A program made the translations under genes and the position numbers. From the NCBI GenBank assembly GCA_029862205.1, contig JAOTXT010000011.1, positions 1 to 64,000 on the forward strand: 64,000 bases of DNA, read 5' to 3'. Below the pieces are notes generated by a model. It did not search any database and had not been told where the DNA came from. It was given only the letters and a program-made list of their open reading frames with translations. The stretch is from Paracoccaceae bacterium. GTDB taxonomy: Bacteria; Pseudomonadota; Alphaproteobacteria; Rhodobacterales; Rhodobacteraceae. Below, one piece after another: positions 53,723 to 64,000 of the stretch; position 1 is the first letter of the stretch; each line of letters opens with the position of its first letter.

Positions 53723-53822
53723 TGGTGGAACGAGTTCCACCCTACAAGTTCCGCGCGGTCTCGTAGGGCGGGATTTATCCCGCCGCTTTTGGGAATATCG
53801 GCGGGGTGAAACCCCGCCCTAC
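53723..53822. repeat. REP hairpin cluster upstream of the low-GC orphan gene
   Basis: A single hairpin (GGTGGAACGAGTTCCACC then CTAC, 53725-53745) is followed by a complete REP pair at 53763-53822, GTAGGGCGGGATTTATCCCGCC and its partner ending in CCCCGCCCTAC. Core bases differ from the GTAGGGTGGGCTC type but the GTAG feet are kept. The cluster separates the tpa element from the low-GC gene. Confidence 0.8.
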
Positions 53823-53847
53823 CTGCTTATGTGTTATTCTTCCGCTG

Positions 53848-54465
53848 ATGCGGTCGGACAACTCTTTTAGAAACCAATTGGCGCGAACAAGCTTTATGAG
53901 AGTTCTATCCAAGCTCCTTTCCGGACGCCTCGCGATTGATCCGATACTGGTCTTGGATCGGGACGATTTCATCGAACACCTTGAAAGGAATGCTACTCGA
54001 ATTGATCATGCCTGGAAGCTCCAGGTCCCGATGATTTCACTGAAGAAAGGCTACGTGTTTTTTGATGACGGCGATCACATCTTGATCCGCTACAACTCGG
54101 AAAAAGGATTCTTCAATTTTACGAGTGAACGTTACACAAGCGCGTGTTTCTTCTCCGGAAAGATTGAAACTAGCGAGAGTGGGAGTGACCTGCGGGGCGT
54201 CTATCGCTTTCCCGCGTTTATGGAGTTTCCGAAATACATCGTTCTGGCATTTGCTACCTATTTGATACTTTACTTCATTTATTTAGTTCTCTCAGGCTCG
54301 GTTACGTTGATCGACAGCATCGTTTTTGCGCTAAGTCTTCCTGTGCTTGGCGCCGCAGCGACATGGTATGGCAATGTGTCGGCATTCACATCGATATTTG
54401 CCCGCAGCACGATGAAAAAAGTTGATGCTCTATTCGCCAAATACGTGGAAGGGCGGCAGCCGTAG
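53848..54465 (+). CDS. Low-GC hypothetical membrane protein
   Basis: This 205-residue protein is unlike anything I can name. The N-terminal two thirds are soluble (DDFIEHLERNATRIDHAWKLQVPMISLKKGYVFFDDGDHILIRYN); two hydrophobic helices follow near residues 128-148 and 155-175. Codon use is clearly less GC-rich than in both neighbours. The frame opens at 53806, within the REP cluster; ATG 53848 and ATG 53896 are both possible starts. It lies alone between REP clusters on each side, which suggests a horizontally acquired gene. Confidence 0.6.
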   Translation: MRSDNSFRNQLARTSFMRVLSKLLSGRLAIDPILVLDRDDFIEHLERNATRIDHAWKLQVPMISLKKGYVFFDDGDHILIRYNSEKGFFNFTSERYTSACFFSGKIETSESGSDLRGVYRFPAFMEFPKYIVLAFATYLILYFIYLVLSGSVTLIDSIVFALSLPVLGAAATWYGNVSAFTSIFARSTMKKVDALFAKYVEGRQP

Positions 54466-54479
54466 CGATTGCAAAAAGC

Positions 54480-54549
54480 GTAGGGTGGGCTCGACCGAGC
54501 CCACCGTTTGAGCGAACATGATCGGTGGGCTCGTGCGAGCCCACCCTAC
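54480..54549. repeat. REP pair (BIME-like), GTAGGGTGGGCTC type
   Basis: Left hairpin GTAGGGTGGGCTCGACCGAG and right hairpin ending GAGCCCACCCTAC, separated by about 20 bases. This is the same subtype as 6294-6363, with different loop bases. It follows the low-GC gene. Confidence 0.85.
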
Positions 54550-54575
54550 ACCAACCCCCTGCCCTTCCAGCGAGC

Positions 54576-54640
54576 GTAGGGTGCGCATTCATGCGCACCT
54601 TTTCCCGCGCCCTCATGGTGCGCATGAATGCGCACCCTAC
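54576..54640. repeat. REP pair (BIME-like), GTAGGGTGCGCATTC type
   Basis: Left hairpin GTAGGGTGCGCATTCATGCG and right hairpin ending ATGCGCACCCTAC, with arms GGTGCGCAT/ATGCGCACC. This is a sister subtype placed in tandem with the pair at 54480-54549. Its right foot contains the TAG stop of the M3 peptidase gene (54639-54637). Confidence 0.85.
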
Positions 54641-56652
54641 GTGAGCCCCCTCCCCTCCAGCAGCGCCTCGACGCCCGGCAACCTGCCGCGGAACGCCACG
54701 TAGGCCTCGGCCGGGTCCTGGCGGCCACCGGCCGAATAGATGTTTGCCGCCAGGCTCTCCGCCATCCCCTTGTCGAACACGTCGCCGGTTTCCTCGAAGG
54801 CTTTGAAGGCGTCGGCGTCCATGACCTCGGACCACATGTAGCTGTAATAGCCCGCCGAATAGCCGTCGCCCGAGAACACGTGCTGAAAATGCGGCGTGGC
54901 GTGACGCATGACGATTTCCGATGGCATCTCCAGACCCTTCAGGACCTGATCCTGGAACGCCTTGGCGTCGAAATTCTCGCCGTCCACCAGATGCATCTCG
55001 AGGTCCACCAAGGCGGACGCGCAGTATTCGACCGTGGCGAAGCCCTGGTTGAACTTCTCCGCCGCTTTCAGGCGCGTGACCAGATCTTCGGGCATCGCCT
55101 CGCCGGTCCGGTAGTGGCGGGCGTATTTGCCGAGCACCTCCGGCACGCTCAGCCAATGCTCGTAGAGCTGGCTCGGCAGTTCGACGAAGTCGCGGGCAAC
55201 GGAGGTGCCCGAGATCATCGGGTAGGTCACGTCCGACATCAGCCCATGCAGCGCATGGCCAAACTCGTGGAACAGCGTCCGCGCGTCGTCATAGGTCAGC
55301 AGCGCCGGCTGCCCATCCGCGGGGGGCGCGAAGTTGCAGGTGTTCTGGATGATCGGGCGGCCAGGCTCCCACAGTTTCTGCTGGCTGCGATAGCCGCTGG
55401 CCCAGGCGCCGGAGCGTTTCGAGGGCCGGGCGAAATAATCGCCGATGAAAAGGCCCAGATGGCCGCCGTCAAGGCGCGTGACCTCCCAGGCGCGGGCATC
55501 CGGGTGGTGGAGCGTCAGGTCCTTAGCCTCGCGGAATTCAAGGCCGAAGAGGCGCCCGGCCACGTCGAAGGCAGCCTCGATCATGGCGTCGAGCTGCAAG
55601 TAGGGTTTGGTCTCGGCCTCGTCCAAATCGTGTTCGCGCTTGCGCTGTTTTTCCGAATAGAAGCGCCAGTCCCAGGGGGCGATCTGGATGTTGGCGCCTT
55701 CCTCTGCGGCGAGAGCGGCCAATGCCCCGGCCTCCTCCCGCGCCCGGGCGCGGGCCGGGCCCCAGACCGCCATCAGCAGGTCGCGGACCGCGTCCGGCGT
55801 CTTGGCCATTTCGTGCTCGACCTTGAAGGCGGCGAAGTTCTCGAAGCCCAAGAGCTTCGCCCGCTCGGCCCTCAGCCGCACGGTTTCCTCAACCAGGGGC
55901 CAGTTGGTGGACTTGCCCCGCCCGGTCCAGGCGCGCCAGGCGGCCTCGCGCAGGTCGCGCCGGGTCGAGAATGTGAGGAACGGCTCGATCGACGAGCGCG
56001 AGAGAGTGATGGCGTATTTGCCTGGGCTTCCCCGATCCTTGGCCTCGCGGGCGGCGGCGGCGGTCAGGAAGTCCGGCAGGCCGTCGAGGTCGCCCTCATC
56101 CAGGAACAGCGCCCAATCCTTCTCATCCGCCAGCACGTTCAGCCCGAACTCGGTGCCAAGCTCGGATAGCCGGGTCTGGATTTCCGTCATCCGGTCCTTG
56201 TCCGGGCCAGCCAGTCTTGCCCCGGCCCGCACGAACATGCGGTGGTAGAGTTCGAGCACCCGCGCCTGTTCCCGGGTCAGGCCATCCGTGCCCACGTCCA
56301 CAACCACCTGGACCCGCTGGAAGAGGGGCGCGTTCATCAGGATCGCGCTTTGGTGCCGGGCGAGCCTGGGCGCCATCTCGCGCTGCGCGGCCTGGAGCGC
56401 ATCGTTGGTATGCGAGGCGCAGAGGTTGAAGAAAACGCCTGCCACTTGGTCGAGGCGCCGCCCGGTGCGCTCCATCGCCTCGACGGTGTTCTGGAATGTC
56501 GGCGCCTCGGGGTCACTGGCGACCGCCTCGATTTCGGCGATCTGCTCGGACATTGTGTCCGCGAAGGCCGGGGCGAAATGCGCGACCTCGATCTGGCCGA
56601 AGGGCGGCAGGCCGAAGGGGGTGTCCCAGTCTTGCAGCAGCGGGTTCGTCAT
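54637..56652 (-). CDS. M3 family oligopeptidase (oligopeptidase A/Dcp type)
   Basis: This 671-residue cytosolic zinc peptidase degrades short peptides. The zinc site is FHEFGHALHGLMS (HEFGH, about residue 465) with the downstream Glu ligand in ARDFVELPSQLYEHW. The long helical N-terminal domain (about 1-220) closes the channel as in the family. MTNPLLQDWDTPFGLPPFGQIEVAHFAPAF is the usual N-terminus, so the ATG at 56652 is preferred to the much longer open frame upstream. Whether it is oligopeptidase A or dipeptidyl carboxypeptidase cannot be decided. The gene is 8 bases downstream of the GST gene. Confidence 0.92.
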   Translation of the reverse strand: MTNPLLQDWDTPFGLPPFGQIEVAHFAPAFADTMSEQIAEIEAVASDPEAPTFQNTVEAMERTGRRLDQVAGVFFNLCASHTNDALQAAQREMAPRLARHQSAILMNAPLFQRVQVVVDVGTDGLTREQARVLELYHRMFVRAGARLAGPDKDRMTEIQTRLSELGTEFGLNVLADEKDWALFLDEGDLDGLPDFLTAAAAREAKDRGSPGKYAITLSRSSIEPFLTFSTRRDLREAAWRAWTGRGKSTNWPLVEETVRLRAERAKLLGFENFAAFKVEHEMAKTPDAVRDLLMAVWGPARARAREEAGALAALAAEEGANIQIAPWDWRFYSEKQRKREHDLDEAETKPYLQLDAMIEAAFDVAGRLFGLEFREAKDLTLHHPDARAWEVTRLDGGHLGLFIGDYFARPSKRSGAWASGYRSQQKLWEPGRPIIQNTCNFAPPADGQPALLTYDDARTLFHEFGHALHGLMSDVTYPMISGTSVARDFVELPSQLYEHWLSVPEVLGKYARHYRTGEAMPEDLVTRLKAAEKFNQGFATVEYCASALVDLEMHLVDGENFDAKAFQDQVLKGLEMPSEIVMRHATPHFQHVFSGDGYSAGYYSYMWSEVMDADAFKAFEETGDVFDKGMAESLAANIYSAGGRQDPAEAYVAFRGRLPGVEALLEGRGLT

Positions 56653-56660
56653 GGGTGTCC

Positions 56661-57299
56661 TCAAAGGGCCGTCGAGGGGCGGGCGCGCATGCGCTGGTGC
56701 CAGGCGATCAGGTTCGTCAGGTCTTCCGGCACCGCATACTTGATGACCTTCAGGAAATCGACCGCAACGACGGCGGTGATGTCGGCCATGGTCAGCCGGT
56801 CGGCGGCGATCCAGTCGCGGCCTTCGAGGCGGCGGTCGAGCTCGGCCAGGCGGCCGGCGAGGCGGTTCCGGTTGACCTCGCCCCAATCCGGGCACTGGTC
56901 CTCGAGCACGGCCAGATGCGGGTTGGTGTGCCGGAAGCATTGGGCGACGGTCAGGAACAGCCGGAACTCGACCCGGCGCTGCCATTGCTCGATCTCGACC
57001 TGCTCCATCGGCTCGCGGCCCAGCATGTTGGGCTCGGGATACAGGGCTTCCAAATAGCGGGCGATCGCGAGCGTCTCCGTCAAAACCTGGCCGTCGTCGA
57101 GCTCCAATGCGGGGACCTGGGGGACGCCGACCTTGGCGAGATAATCGGCGGTCTTGTGCTCGCCCGCGAGGAGGTCGACCTGGACACGGGGGATCTCGAT
57201 CTCGTTTCCGGCCCCCTTCTCGGCAATGAAAATGTTGAGCCGGCGCGGGTTGGGCGCGCGCGGCTGGTCGTAGAGGCGGACGGGTTGGGGGAGGGGCAT
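56661..57299 (-). CDS. Glutathione S-transferase family protein
   Basis: This 212-residue protein has a thioredoxin-like N-terminal domain (PVRLYDQPRAPNPRRLNIFIAEKG ... VPQVPALELDDGQVLTETLAIARYLEALYP, about 1-85) with the cis-Pro in VPALEL and the ETLAI glutathione-binding Glu/Thr, and a helical C-terminal domain (about 95-212, RLTMADITAVVAVDFL). The substrate is unknown. The start at 57299 lies just before a divergent intergenic region shared with pyrB, and M3 peptidase follows directly, so the two may be co-transcribed. Confidence 0.88.
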   Translation of the reverse strand: MPLPQPVRLYDQPRAPNPRRLNIFIAEKGAGNEIEIPRVQVDLLAGEHKTADYLAKVGVPQVPALELDDGQVLTETLAIARYLEALYPEPNMLGREPMEQVEIEQWQRRVEFRLFLTVAQCFRHTNPHLAVLEDQCPDWGEVNRNRLAGRLAELDRRLEGRDWIAADRLTMADITAVVAVDFLKVIKYAVPEDLTNLIAWHQRMRARPSTAL

Positions 57300-57587
57300 G
57301 GGTGATTCCTGTGGTTCGTGCGCAATGGAACGTAGCGCGGAAACGCGCGCACCCAAACCGTTTGGACACAAAGGATGTAGGGTCGCGACCGACCCGAGGG
57401 TGGGCGCGTTTGCGCCCGCCCTTGGGGGCGGGTCGGGCGCGATTCGGGGCTGACGCCCCGGAGACCCCGTTGAGCTGCCGCTGCATGTGAGATCTCCAAG
57501 AATCGAGGTCTGCAAAGCCATGCCATCCCCGCTTGCCCGGCTGCCCGTTCGTTCCTATAAGGCGCGAGGTCAGACACCGGGGGTCTC
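57300..57587. other. Divergent intergenic region GST/pyrB with a REP-like element
   Basis: The 288 bases should hold promoters in both directions. A REP-like element lies at 57377-57425: it begins GTAGGGTCGCGACCGACCC and contains GACCGACCCGAGGGTGGGCG, the same core as at 4103-4151. I see no conserved reading frame and no pyrimidine attenuator-like structure. Confidence 0.55.
57377..57425. repeat. REP-like element, GACCGACCCGAGGGTGGGC subtype
   Basis: It starts with the GTAG foot and a first hairpin (GGTCG-CGACC), then continues GAGGGTGGGCGCGTTTGCGC. It shares at least a 20-base core with the element at 4103-4151. It is in a divergent promoter region, unlike the REP pairs found between convergent genes. 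Confidence 0.6.
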
Positions 57588-58520
57588 ATGTTCGCCCATC
57601 GCCACCTGCTCGGCATCGAACAGCTTTCCCCCTCCGACATTTCCCAAATTCTCGATCTCGCCGACGGCTATGTCGAGCTGAACCGCCAGCCCGAGAAGCG
57701 CGTAGCCAAGCTCAGGGGCCGCACCCAGATCAACCTCTTCTACGAGGCCTCGACCCGGACCCAGGCGAGCTTCGAGCTGGCGGGCAAGCGGCTGGGCGCG
57801 GATGTGATGAACATGGCGGTGCAGGTCTCGTCCGTGCGCAAGGGCGAGACGCTGATCGACACGGCGCTGACCCTGAACGCGATGCACCCGGACCTGCTGG
57901 TGGTGCGCCATCAGAATTCGGGCGCGGTGGCGCTGCTGTCCGAGAAGGTCAATTGCGCGGTGCTGAACGCGGGCGACGGGCGCCACGAACATCCGACCCA
58001 GGCGCTGCTCGATGCCCTGACGATCCGGCGGCGCAAGGGACGGCTGCAGCGGCTGACCATCGCGATCTGCGGGGATATCGCCAATAGCCGGGTGGCGCGG
58101 TCCAACATCCTGTGCCTCAACAAGATGGAGAACCGGGTCCGCGTGATCGCGCCGCCGACGCTGCTGCCCTCGGGCGTCGAGCGCTTCGGGGTCGAGGTCT
58201 TCACCGACATGGAGGAAGGGCTGAAAGGCTGCGACGTGGTGATGATGCTGCGGATCCAGAACGAACGCCTGACAGGGGCGGCGGTGCCCTCGACCCGCGA
58301 GTACTTCCACCGCTGGGGGCTGACGGCCGAGAAGCTGGCCCTGGCCCGCGAGGATGCGATCGTCATGCACCCCGGCCCGATGAACCGGGGCGTAGAGATC
58401 GATGCCGAGGTGGCAGACGACCTCAACCGCTCGGTGATCCGCGAACAGGTCGAGATGGGGGTCGCGGTGCGGATGGCAGTGCTGGAGCTTCTGGCCGCGA
58501 ACCTGGAAGACGCCGCGTGA
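57588..58520 (+). CDS. pyrB: Aspartate carbamoyltransferase catalytic subunit
   Basis: PyrB joins carbamoyl phosphate and aspartate in pyrimidine synthesis. The 310-residue protein has the carbamoyl-phosphate motif [20 protein letters not shown] (about 48-67), the 80s-loop [44 protein letters not shown] and the C-terminal [12 protein letters not shown]. Its stop overlaps the start of the pyrC-like gene (GTGA), the arrangement of dodecameric PyrB-PyrC' complexes. No pyrI is present. Confidence 0.96.
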   Translation: MFAHRHLLGIEQLSPSDISQILDLADGYVELNRQPEKRVAKLRGRTQINLFYEASTRTQASFELAGKRLGADVMNMAVQVSSVRKGETLIDTALTLNAMHPDLLVVRHQNSGAVALLSEKVNCAVLNAGDGRHEHPTQALLDALTIRRRKGRLQRLTIAICGDIANSRVARSNILCLNKMENRVRVIAPPTLLPSGVERFGVEVFTDMEEGLKGCDVVMMLRIQNERLTGAAVPSTREYFHRWGLTAEKLALAREDAIVMHPGPMNRGVEIDAEVADDLNRSVIREQVEMGVAVRMAVLELLAANLEDAA

Positions 58521-59803
58521 CCTCCCCGCCAATCATCTTCACCAACGCCCGGCTCATCGATCCCGGCACGGGCTATGACGGGCCGGGCGGGCTGAGGGTT
58601 GCCGGTGGAGTGATCGAGGATGTGGTGCGCGGCGGCGCGGAGGCGGCGGACGGTGCCGACGTAGTCGATTGCGGCGGCCATGTCTTGGCGCCGGGGATCG
58701 TGGATATGCGGGTCTTCGTGGGCGAGCCGGGCGCGCGGCATCGTGAAAGCTTCCGGTCCGCGGGCGAGGCGGCCGCTGCCGGGGGCGTCACCAGCTTCGT
58801 GGCTCAACCCGAGACCGATCCGCCGCTCGATGACCCGGCACTGGTGCAGTTCGTGCTGGCCCGTGCCCGCGAGGCGGCACACGTGCGCGTCCACACCATG
58901 GCGGCGCTGACCAGGGGCTTGGGCGGCGCCGACATGACCGAGCAGCAGTTCCTGCTGGACGCGGGCGCCGTGGCCCTGACCGACGGGGACCACGCCGTGG
59001 CGGACGCCAAGGTGATGCGCGCCTGCATGGCCTATTCCCGGGCGACCGGCGCGCTGATCGTGCATCACCCGCAGGAGCCCAGCTTGAGCCGGGGCGCCTG
59101 CGCGACCTCCGGCGAATTCGCCTCGCGGCTGGGGCTGACCTCGGTGCCCGCCATCGCCGAGCGGATGATGCTGGAGCGCGACCTGACCCTGGCCGAGAGC
59201 ACTGGTGCCCGCTACCACGCGGACATGATCTCGACCGAGGCGGCGCTGTCCCCGCTCGCGCGCGCCAAGGAGGCCGGGCTGAGCGTGACGGCTGGGGTCT
59301 CGATCCATCACCTGACGCTGAATGAATTCGACATCGCCGACTACCGCAGCTTCTTCAAGCTGGCCCCGCCGCTCCGCGCCGAGGCGGACCGCGAGGCGGT
59401 GGCCGAGGCCATGGCCGGGGGGCTGATCGACGTCATCGTATCGTCGCACCTTCCTCAGGACGAGGAGGCCAAGCGCCTGCCATTCGAGGAGGCGGCGGTG
59501 GGCGCGGTGGGGCTCGAGACCTTCCTGCCCGCCTGCCTCCGGCTGGTCCATGACGGGCGGCTGAGCCTGACACGGCTTTTCGAATGCGCGGCGCTGACGC
59601 CGGCAAAGATCCTGGGCTTGCCCGGCGGGCGGCTGGAGAAGGGAGCACCGGCGGATCTGGTGCTGTTCGACCCGGACGCGCCCTTCGTGCTGGACCGCTG
59701 GCAGCTCAGGGCGCGCTCGAAGAACACGCCGTTTGACCGGCAACGGATGCAGGGCCGCGTCCTGGGCACCTGGGTCGGCGGCCACCGGGTTTTCGAAGGA
59801 TAA
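58517..59803 (+). CDS. pyrC: Dihydroorotase-like protein, probably catalytically inactive (PyrC'-type)
   Basis: This 428-residue amidohydrolase-fold protein aligns with class I dihydroorotase over its whole length (GIVD...[40 protein letters not shown]). The zinc-binding HxH expected after the GIVD segment is RVF (Arg65, Phe67), and the catalytic Asp of the usual TDHAPH is replaced, giving SSHLPQDEE (about 309-317). The enzyme is therefore unlikely to hydrolyse dihydroorotate. In Pseudomonas a similar inactive PyrC' is needed to hold the ATCase complex together, and the GTGA overlap with pyrB fits that role. A true pyrC should be elsewhere. Confidence 0.88.
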   Translation: MTSPPIIFTNARLIDPGTGYDGPGGLRVAGGVIEDVVRGGAEAADGADVVDCGGHVLAPGIVDMRVFVGEPGARHRESFRSAGEAAAAGGVTSFVAQPETDPPLDDPALVQFVLARAREAAHVRVHTMAALTRGLGGADMTEQQFLLDAGAVALTDGDHAVADAKVMRACMAYSRATGALIVHHPQEPSLSRGACATSGEFASRLGLTSVPAIAERMMLERDLTLAESTGARYHADMISTEAALSPLARAKEAGLSVTAGVSIHHLTLNEFDIADYRSFFKLAPPLRAEADREAVAEAMAGGLIDVIVSSHLPQDEEAKRLPFEEAAVGAVGLETFLPACLRLVHDGRLSLTRLFECAALTPAKILGLPGGRLEKGAPADLVLFDPDAPFVLDRWQLRARSKNTPFDRQRMQGRVLGTWVGGHRVFEG

Positions 59804-59809
59804 GGGGCG

Positions 59810-60433
59810 ATGCTCCATGACATCATGGCCATCGAGCGCGCCCTGCCCTGGCTCCTGGGCGCGCTCGCGGCCGGGTATCTGATCGGCTCGGTGCCGTCTG
59901 GAATCCTGGTGGCCCGGCTCTTCGGCCTGGGCGATCTGCGCCAGATCGGCTCGGGCAATATCGGCGCGACCAACGTGCTTCGGACCGGCAACAAGCTGGC
60001 GGCCTTCCTGACCCTGCTCTTCGACTTCCTCAAGGGTGCGATCCCGGTCTGGCTGTTTCTGAACTGGGGCGACCTGGCGGGACAGGCGGGCGGATTGGGC
60101 GCGTTTCTTGGCCATTGCTTCCCGGTCTGGCTCAAGTTCAAGGGCGGCAAAGGGGTGGCGACTTACCTGGGCGTGATGCTGGGGGTCCATCCGCTAAGCT
60201 GGGCGCTGATCTGCCTGACCTGGCTGGCTGCCGCGGTACTGACCCGCATGTCGTCTGCCGGGGCGCTCGCGGCATCGCTTTCGGGCCCGGTCTGGCTGAT
60301 TCTTTTCGACCGGTGGGAGGCGGTGCTGCTGGCGATCATCCTCGCTGCCCTGGTCTGGCTGCGCCACCAAGCCAATATCCGGCGCATTCTCACGGGCGAG
60401 GAGCCGAAGATCGGCCAGACGCGCCAGCCGTAA
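59810..60433 (+). CDS. plsY: Glycerol-3-phosphate acyltransferase PlsY
   Basis: PlsY transfers an acyl group from acyl phosphate to glycerol 3-phosphate, the first step of phospholipid synthesis at the inner membrane. The 207-residue protein has five helices and the three family motifs: GSVPSGILVARLFG...IGSGNIGATNVLR, GHCFPVWLKFKGGKGVATYLGV and RHQANIRRILTGEEPKIG. It starts seven bases after the pyrC-like gene behind AAGGGG and is likely in the same transcript. Confidence 0.95.
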   Translation: MLHDIMAIERALPWLLGALAAGYLIGSVPSGILVARLFGLGDLRQIGSGNIGATNVLRTGNKLAAFLTLLFDFLKGAIPVWLFLNWGDLAGQAGGLGAFLGHCFPVWLKFKGGKGVATYLGVMLGVHPLSWALICLTWLAAAVLTRMSSAGALAASLSGPVWLILFDRWEAVLLAIILAALVWLRHQANIRRILTGEEPKIGQTRQP

Positions 60434-60502
60434 GCAAGTTTAACCCGCAATTAACATTAACTGCCGTTCTCTTTTGAGGCTTCAGGCCGAAGGAGAGCGC
60501 CG

Positions 60503-61720
60503 ATGACCATCGCCCCCGACCTGCCCATGCCGCCCTCGGACCAGGCCGCGGCACCTTCCGCATTTTCCGAAGGCGAGCGCCTGGACCGCCTGCGGTTGGC
60601 GCGCAGTACCAATGTGGGCCCGCGCACCTTTGCCCAGTTGCTGCGTCGGTTCGGCTCGGCCGCCGCGGCGCTCGAAGCACTGCCCACGATGGCAGGGCGC
60701 GGCGGCAAGGGAAACTACGAGGCCTGCGGCAAGGCCGAGGCCAATGCCGAGCTGACGGACGGCGCGCGGTCAGGTGCGCGGCTCGTGCTGCAGGGCGAGG
60801 CGGATTACCCGCATCTGCTCGCGCAAATCGAGACCCCGCCCCCGGCGCTTTGGGTCAAGGGGACTGGGTTGGCGACTGCCGGCCGGCCGGGTGTCGCCAT
60901 CGTGGGCGCGCGCAACGCCTCTGCCTTGGGCCAGCGTGCGGCCCGCAACCTAGCGCGCGATCTGGGCCAGCTGGGCTATGTGATCGTCTCGGGGCTGGCG
61001 CGCGGGATCGACGCCGCGTCACATGAAGCATCGCTCGAAAGCGGCACCATCGCGGTCATGGCGGGCGGAGTCGACCACATCTACCCGCCGGAGAATCGCA
61101 GGCTGGCCGAGCGGATCCTGGAAACCGGCAACCTGATCTCGGAATGTCCGCCGGGGACCGAGCCCACCAGCCGGCACTTTCCGCGCCGCAATCGTCTGAT
61201 TTCCGGCCTGTCGCTTGGTGTCGTGCTCATCGAGGCGGCGGCGCGTTCGGGCAGCCTGATCACTGCGCGCTACGCCCTGGAACAAGGGCGCGAGGCGATG
61301 GCGTGCCCGGGCGCGCCCGAGGATCCGCGCGCCGGCGGCTGCAATCAGCTGATCCGGGACGGCGCCGCATTGATTCGCCGGGCCGAGGACGTGGTGGAAG
61401 CATTGGCGGGGCCGCGGACCCTGGGGCTGGCCGAGCCCGGGCGTGGATTCTCGTATTCCGACGACGATCTGGACGACCCGGCGGATTCGTTCGATTTCGG
61501 CGCACTCGACGATTTCGACGGCGCCCATCGCAGCGACGGCGAGTTGATCGACCAGGTCCTTCAGCTTCTGGGGCCGACGCCGGTCGAGATCGACGAGATC
61601 GCGCGCCAGTGCGGGGCGACAACGGCCGATTTGTCGCTGGTGCTGCTCGAGCTTGACCTGGCCGGGCAGATCGAGATCCATCCAGGCGGCCGAATTTCGA
61701 GCGCAGCCCTCCCGGACTGA
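60503..61720 (+). CDS. dprA: DNA-processing protein DprA
   Basis: DprA loads RecA on incoming single-stranded DNA during transformation. The 405-residue protein has an N-terminal helical domain (about 25-75), the Rossmann-like core with VAIVGARNASALGQRAARNLARDLGQLGYVIVSGLARGIDAASHEASL, GGVDHIYPPENRRL and FPRRNRLISGLSLGVVLIEAAARSGSLITARYALEQGREAMACPG, and a C-terminal winged-helix domain (about 345-400). An AAGGAG lies before the ATG. Presence of DprA does not itself prove competence, as it is widely conserved. Confidence 0.95.
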   Translation: MTIAPDLPMPPSDQAAAPSAFSEGERLDRLRLARSTNVGPRTFAQLLRRFGSAAAALEALPTMAGRGGKGNYEACGKAEANAELTDGARSGARLVLQGEADYPHLLAQIETPPPALWVKGTGLATAGRPGVAIVGARNASALGQRAARNLARDLGQLGYVIVSGLARGIDAASHEASLESGTIAVMAGGVDHIYPPENRRLAERILETGNLISECPPGTEPTSRHFPRRNRLISGLSLGVVLIEAAARSGSLITARYALEQGREAMACPGAPEDPRAGGCNQLIRDGAALIRRAEDVVEALAGPRTLGLAEPGRGFSYSDDDLDDPADSFDFGALDDFDGAHRSDGELIDQVLQLLGPTPVEIDEIARQCGATTADLSLVLLELDLAGQIEIHPGGRISSAALPD

Positions 61721-61847
61721 CGCCCGGCGAGCACAACCCGCGGCCCTTCGAGGCACCGCCTCCGGTCATGTCGTTGACAGGTGCGGCGCGCTGAACCATG
61801 TTCTCGCACCGCGCCGGTGGGGGCGCGTCTAAGGAGAATCTGCTCGC

Positions 61848-64000
<2,153 letters not shown>

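Noticed and set aside
52181-53740. A 519-codon minus-strand open frame opposite tpa
   Set aside because: It is antisense to the well conserved aminotransferase, and its product is His/Arg/Asp-rich shadow sequence.
54637-57486. A 949-codon open frame on the minus strand covering the M3 peptidase and the GST gene region
   Set aside because: The first 278 codons are Arg/Pro-rich shadow sequence across the GST gene in another frame. Normal M3 proteins start at the ATG at 56652.

Overview
The window is a GC-rich stretch of an alphaproteobacterial chromosome. The gene content fits the Rhodobacterales (Roseobacter/Paracoccaceae type): taurine genes tpa/tauR/xsc, a UPF0262 gene beside hisD, infA-maf-RNase E/G, caa3/aa3-type ctaD followed by a DUF2244 gene, a CoxD/CoxE/XdhC accessory set and flagellar export genes. 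The assignment rests on gene content and order, not on a marker tree.

Layout. 1-3019: end of a Mrp/NADH-dehydrogenase-like cation:proton antiporter operon. 3038-4150: UDP-glucuronate 4-epimerase. 4148-6806: DMT permease, creatinase-like M24 protein and TerB-like protein. 6933-12073: polysaccharide precursor block (kdsA, phosphomannomutase, and on the other strand cysQ-kdsB-galU); galU carries a frameshift. 12222-16580: hisD, UPF0262, LMW phosphatase, infA, maf and RNase E/G in tight co-directional order. 16656-21302: RND efflux pair on the minus strand, sitting between RNase E/G and yacG. 21636-29379: flagellar export and motor genes, fliJ-like/flhB/fliR/flhA leftward and fliF/fliH/fliN/fliP/fliG rightward. 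flhA and fliF are both cut at their 5' ends and joined head to head at one point (25965-25970). 29488-33671: spermidine/putrescine-type ABC transporter. 33684-38264: bioY, a PCu(A)C-type copper chaperone and a 1063-residue Ala/Pro-rich protein. 38277-43156: accessory genes for molybdenum hydroxylases without the hydroxylase itself. 43178-48469: mgtE, deaminase, DUF2244, ctaD, lipB. 48587-48673: tRNA-Leu(GAG). 48746-53554: taurine degradation. 53848-57299: low-GC orphan membrane protein, M3 oligopeptidase and a GST. 57588-64000: pyrB, an inactive-looking pyrC, plsY, dprA and the start of topA.

The genes form several working units. Tpa converts taurine to sulfoacetaldehyde and Xsc cleaves that to acetyl phosphate and sulfite, under TauR. 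KdsA, KdsB, phosphomannomutase, GalU and the epimerase supply sugar nucleotides and KDO for surface polysaccharide. PyrB and its PyrC-like partner probably form one aspartate transcarbamoylase complex.

Two things stand out as possibly undescribed. One is a composite intergenic element of about 110 bp, present downstream of the phosphomannomutase gene and of tpa, with three inverted repeats in fixed register whose differences fall only in loops and spacers. The other is the head-to-head flhA/fliF scar. In addition, GTAGGGTGGG-type REP pairs lie between convergent genes, and their edges supply the TAG stop codons of several flanking genes.
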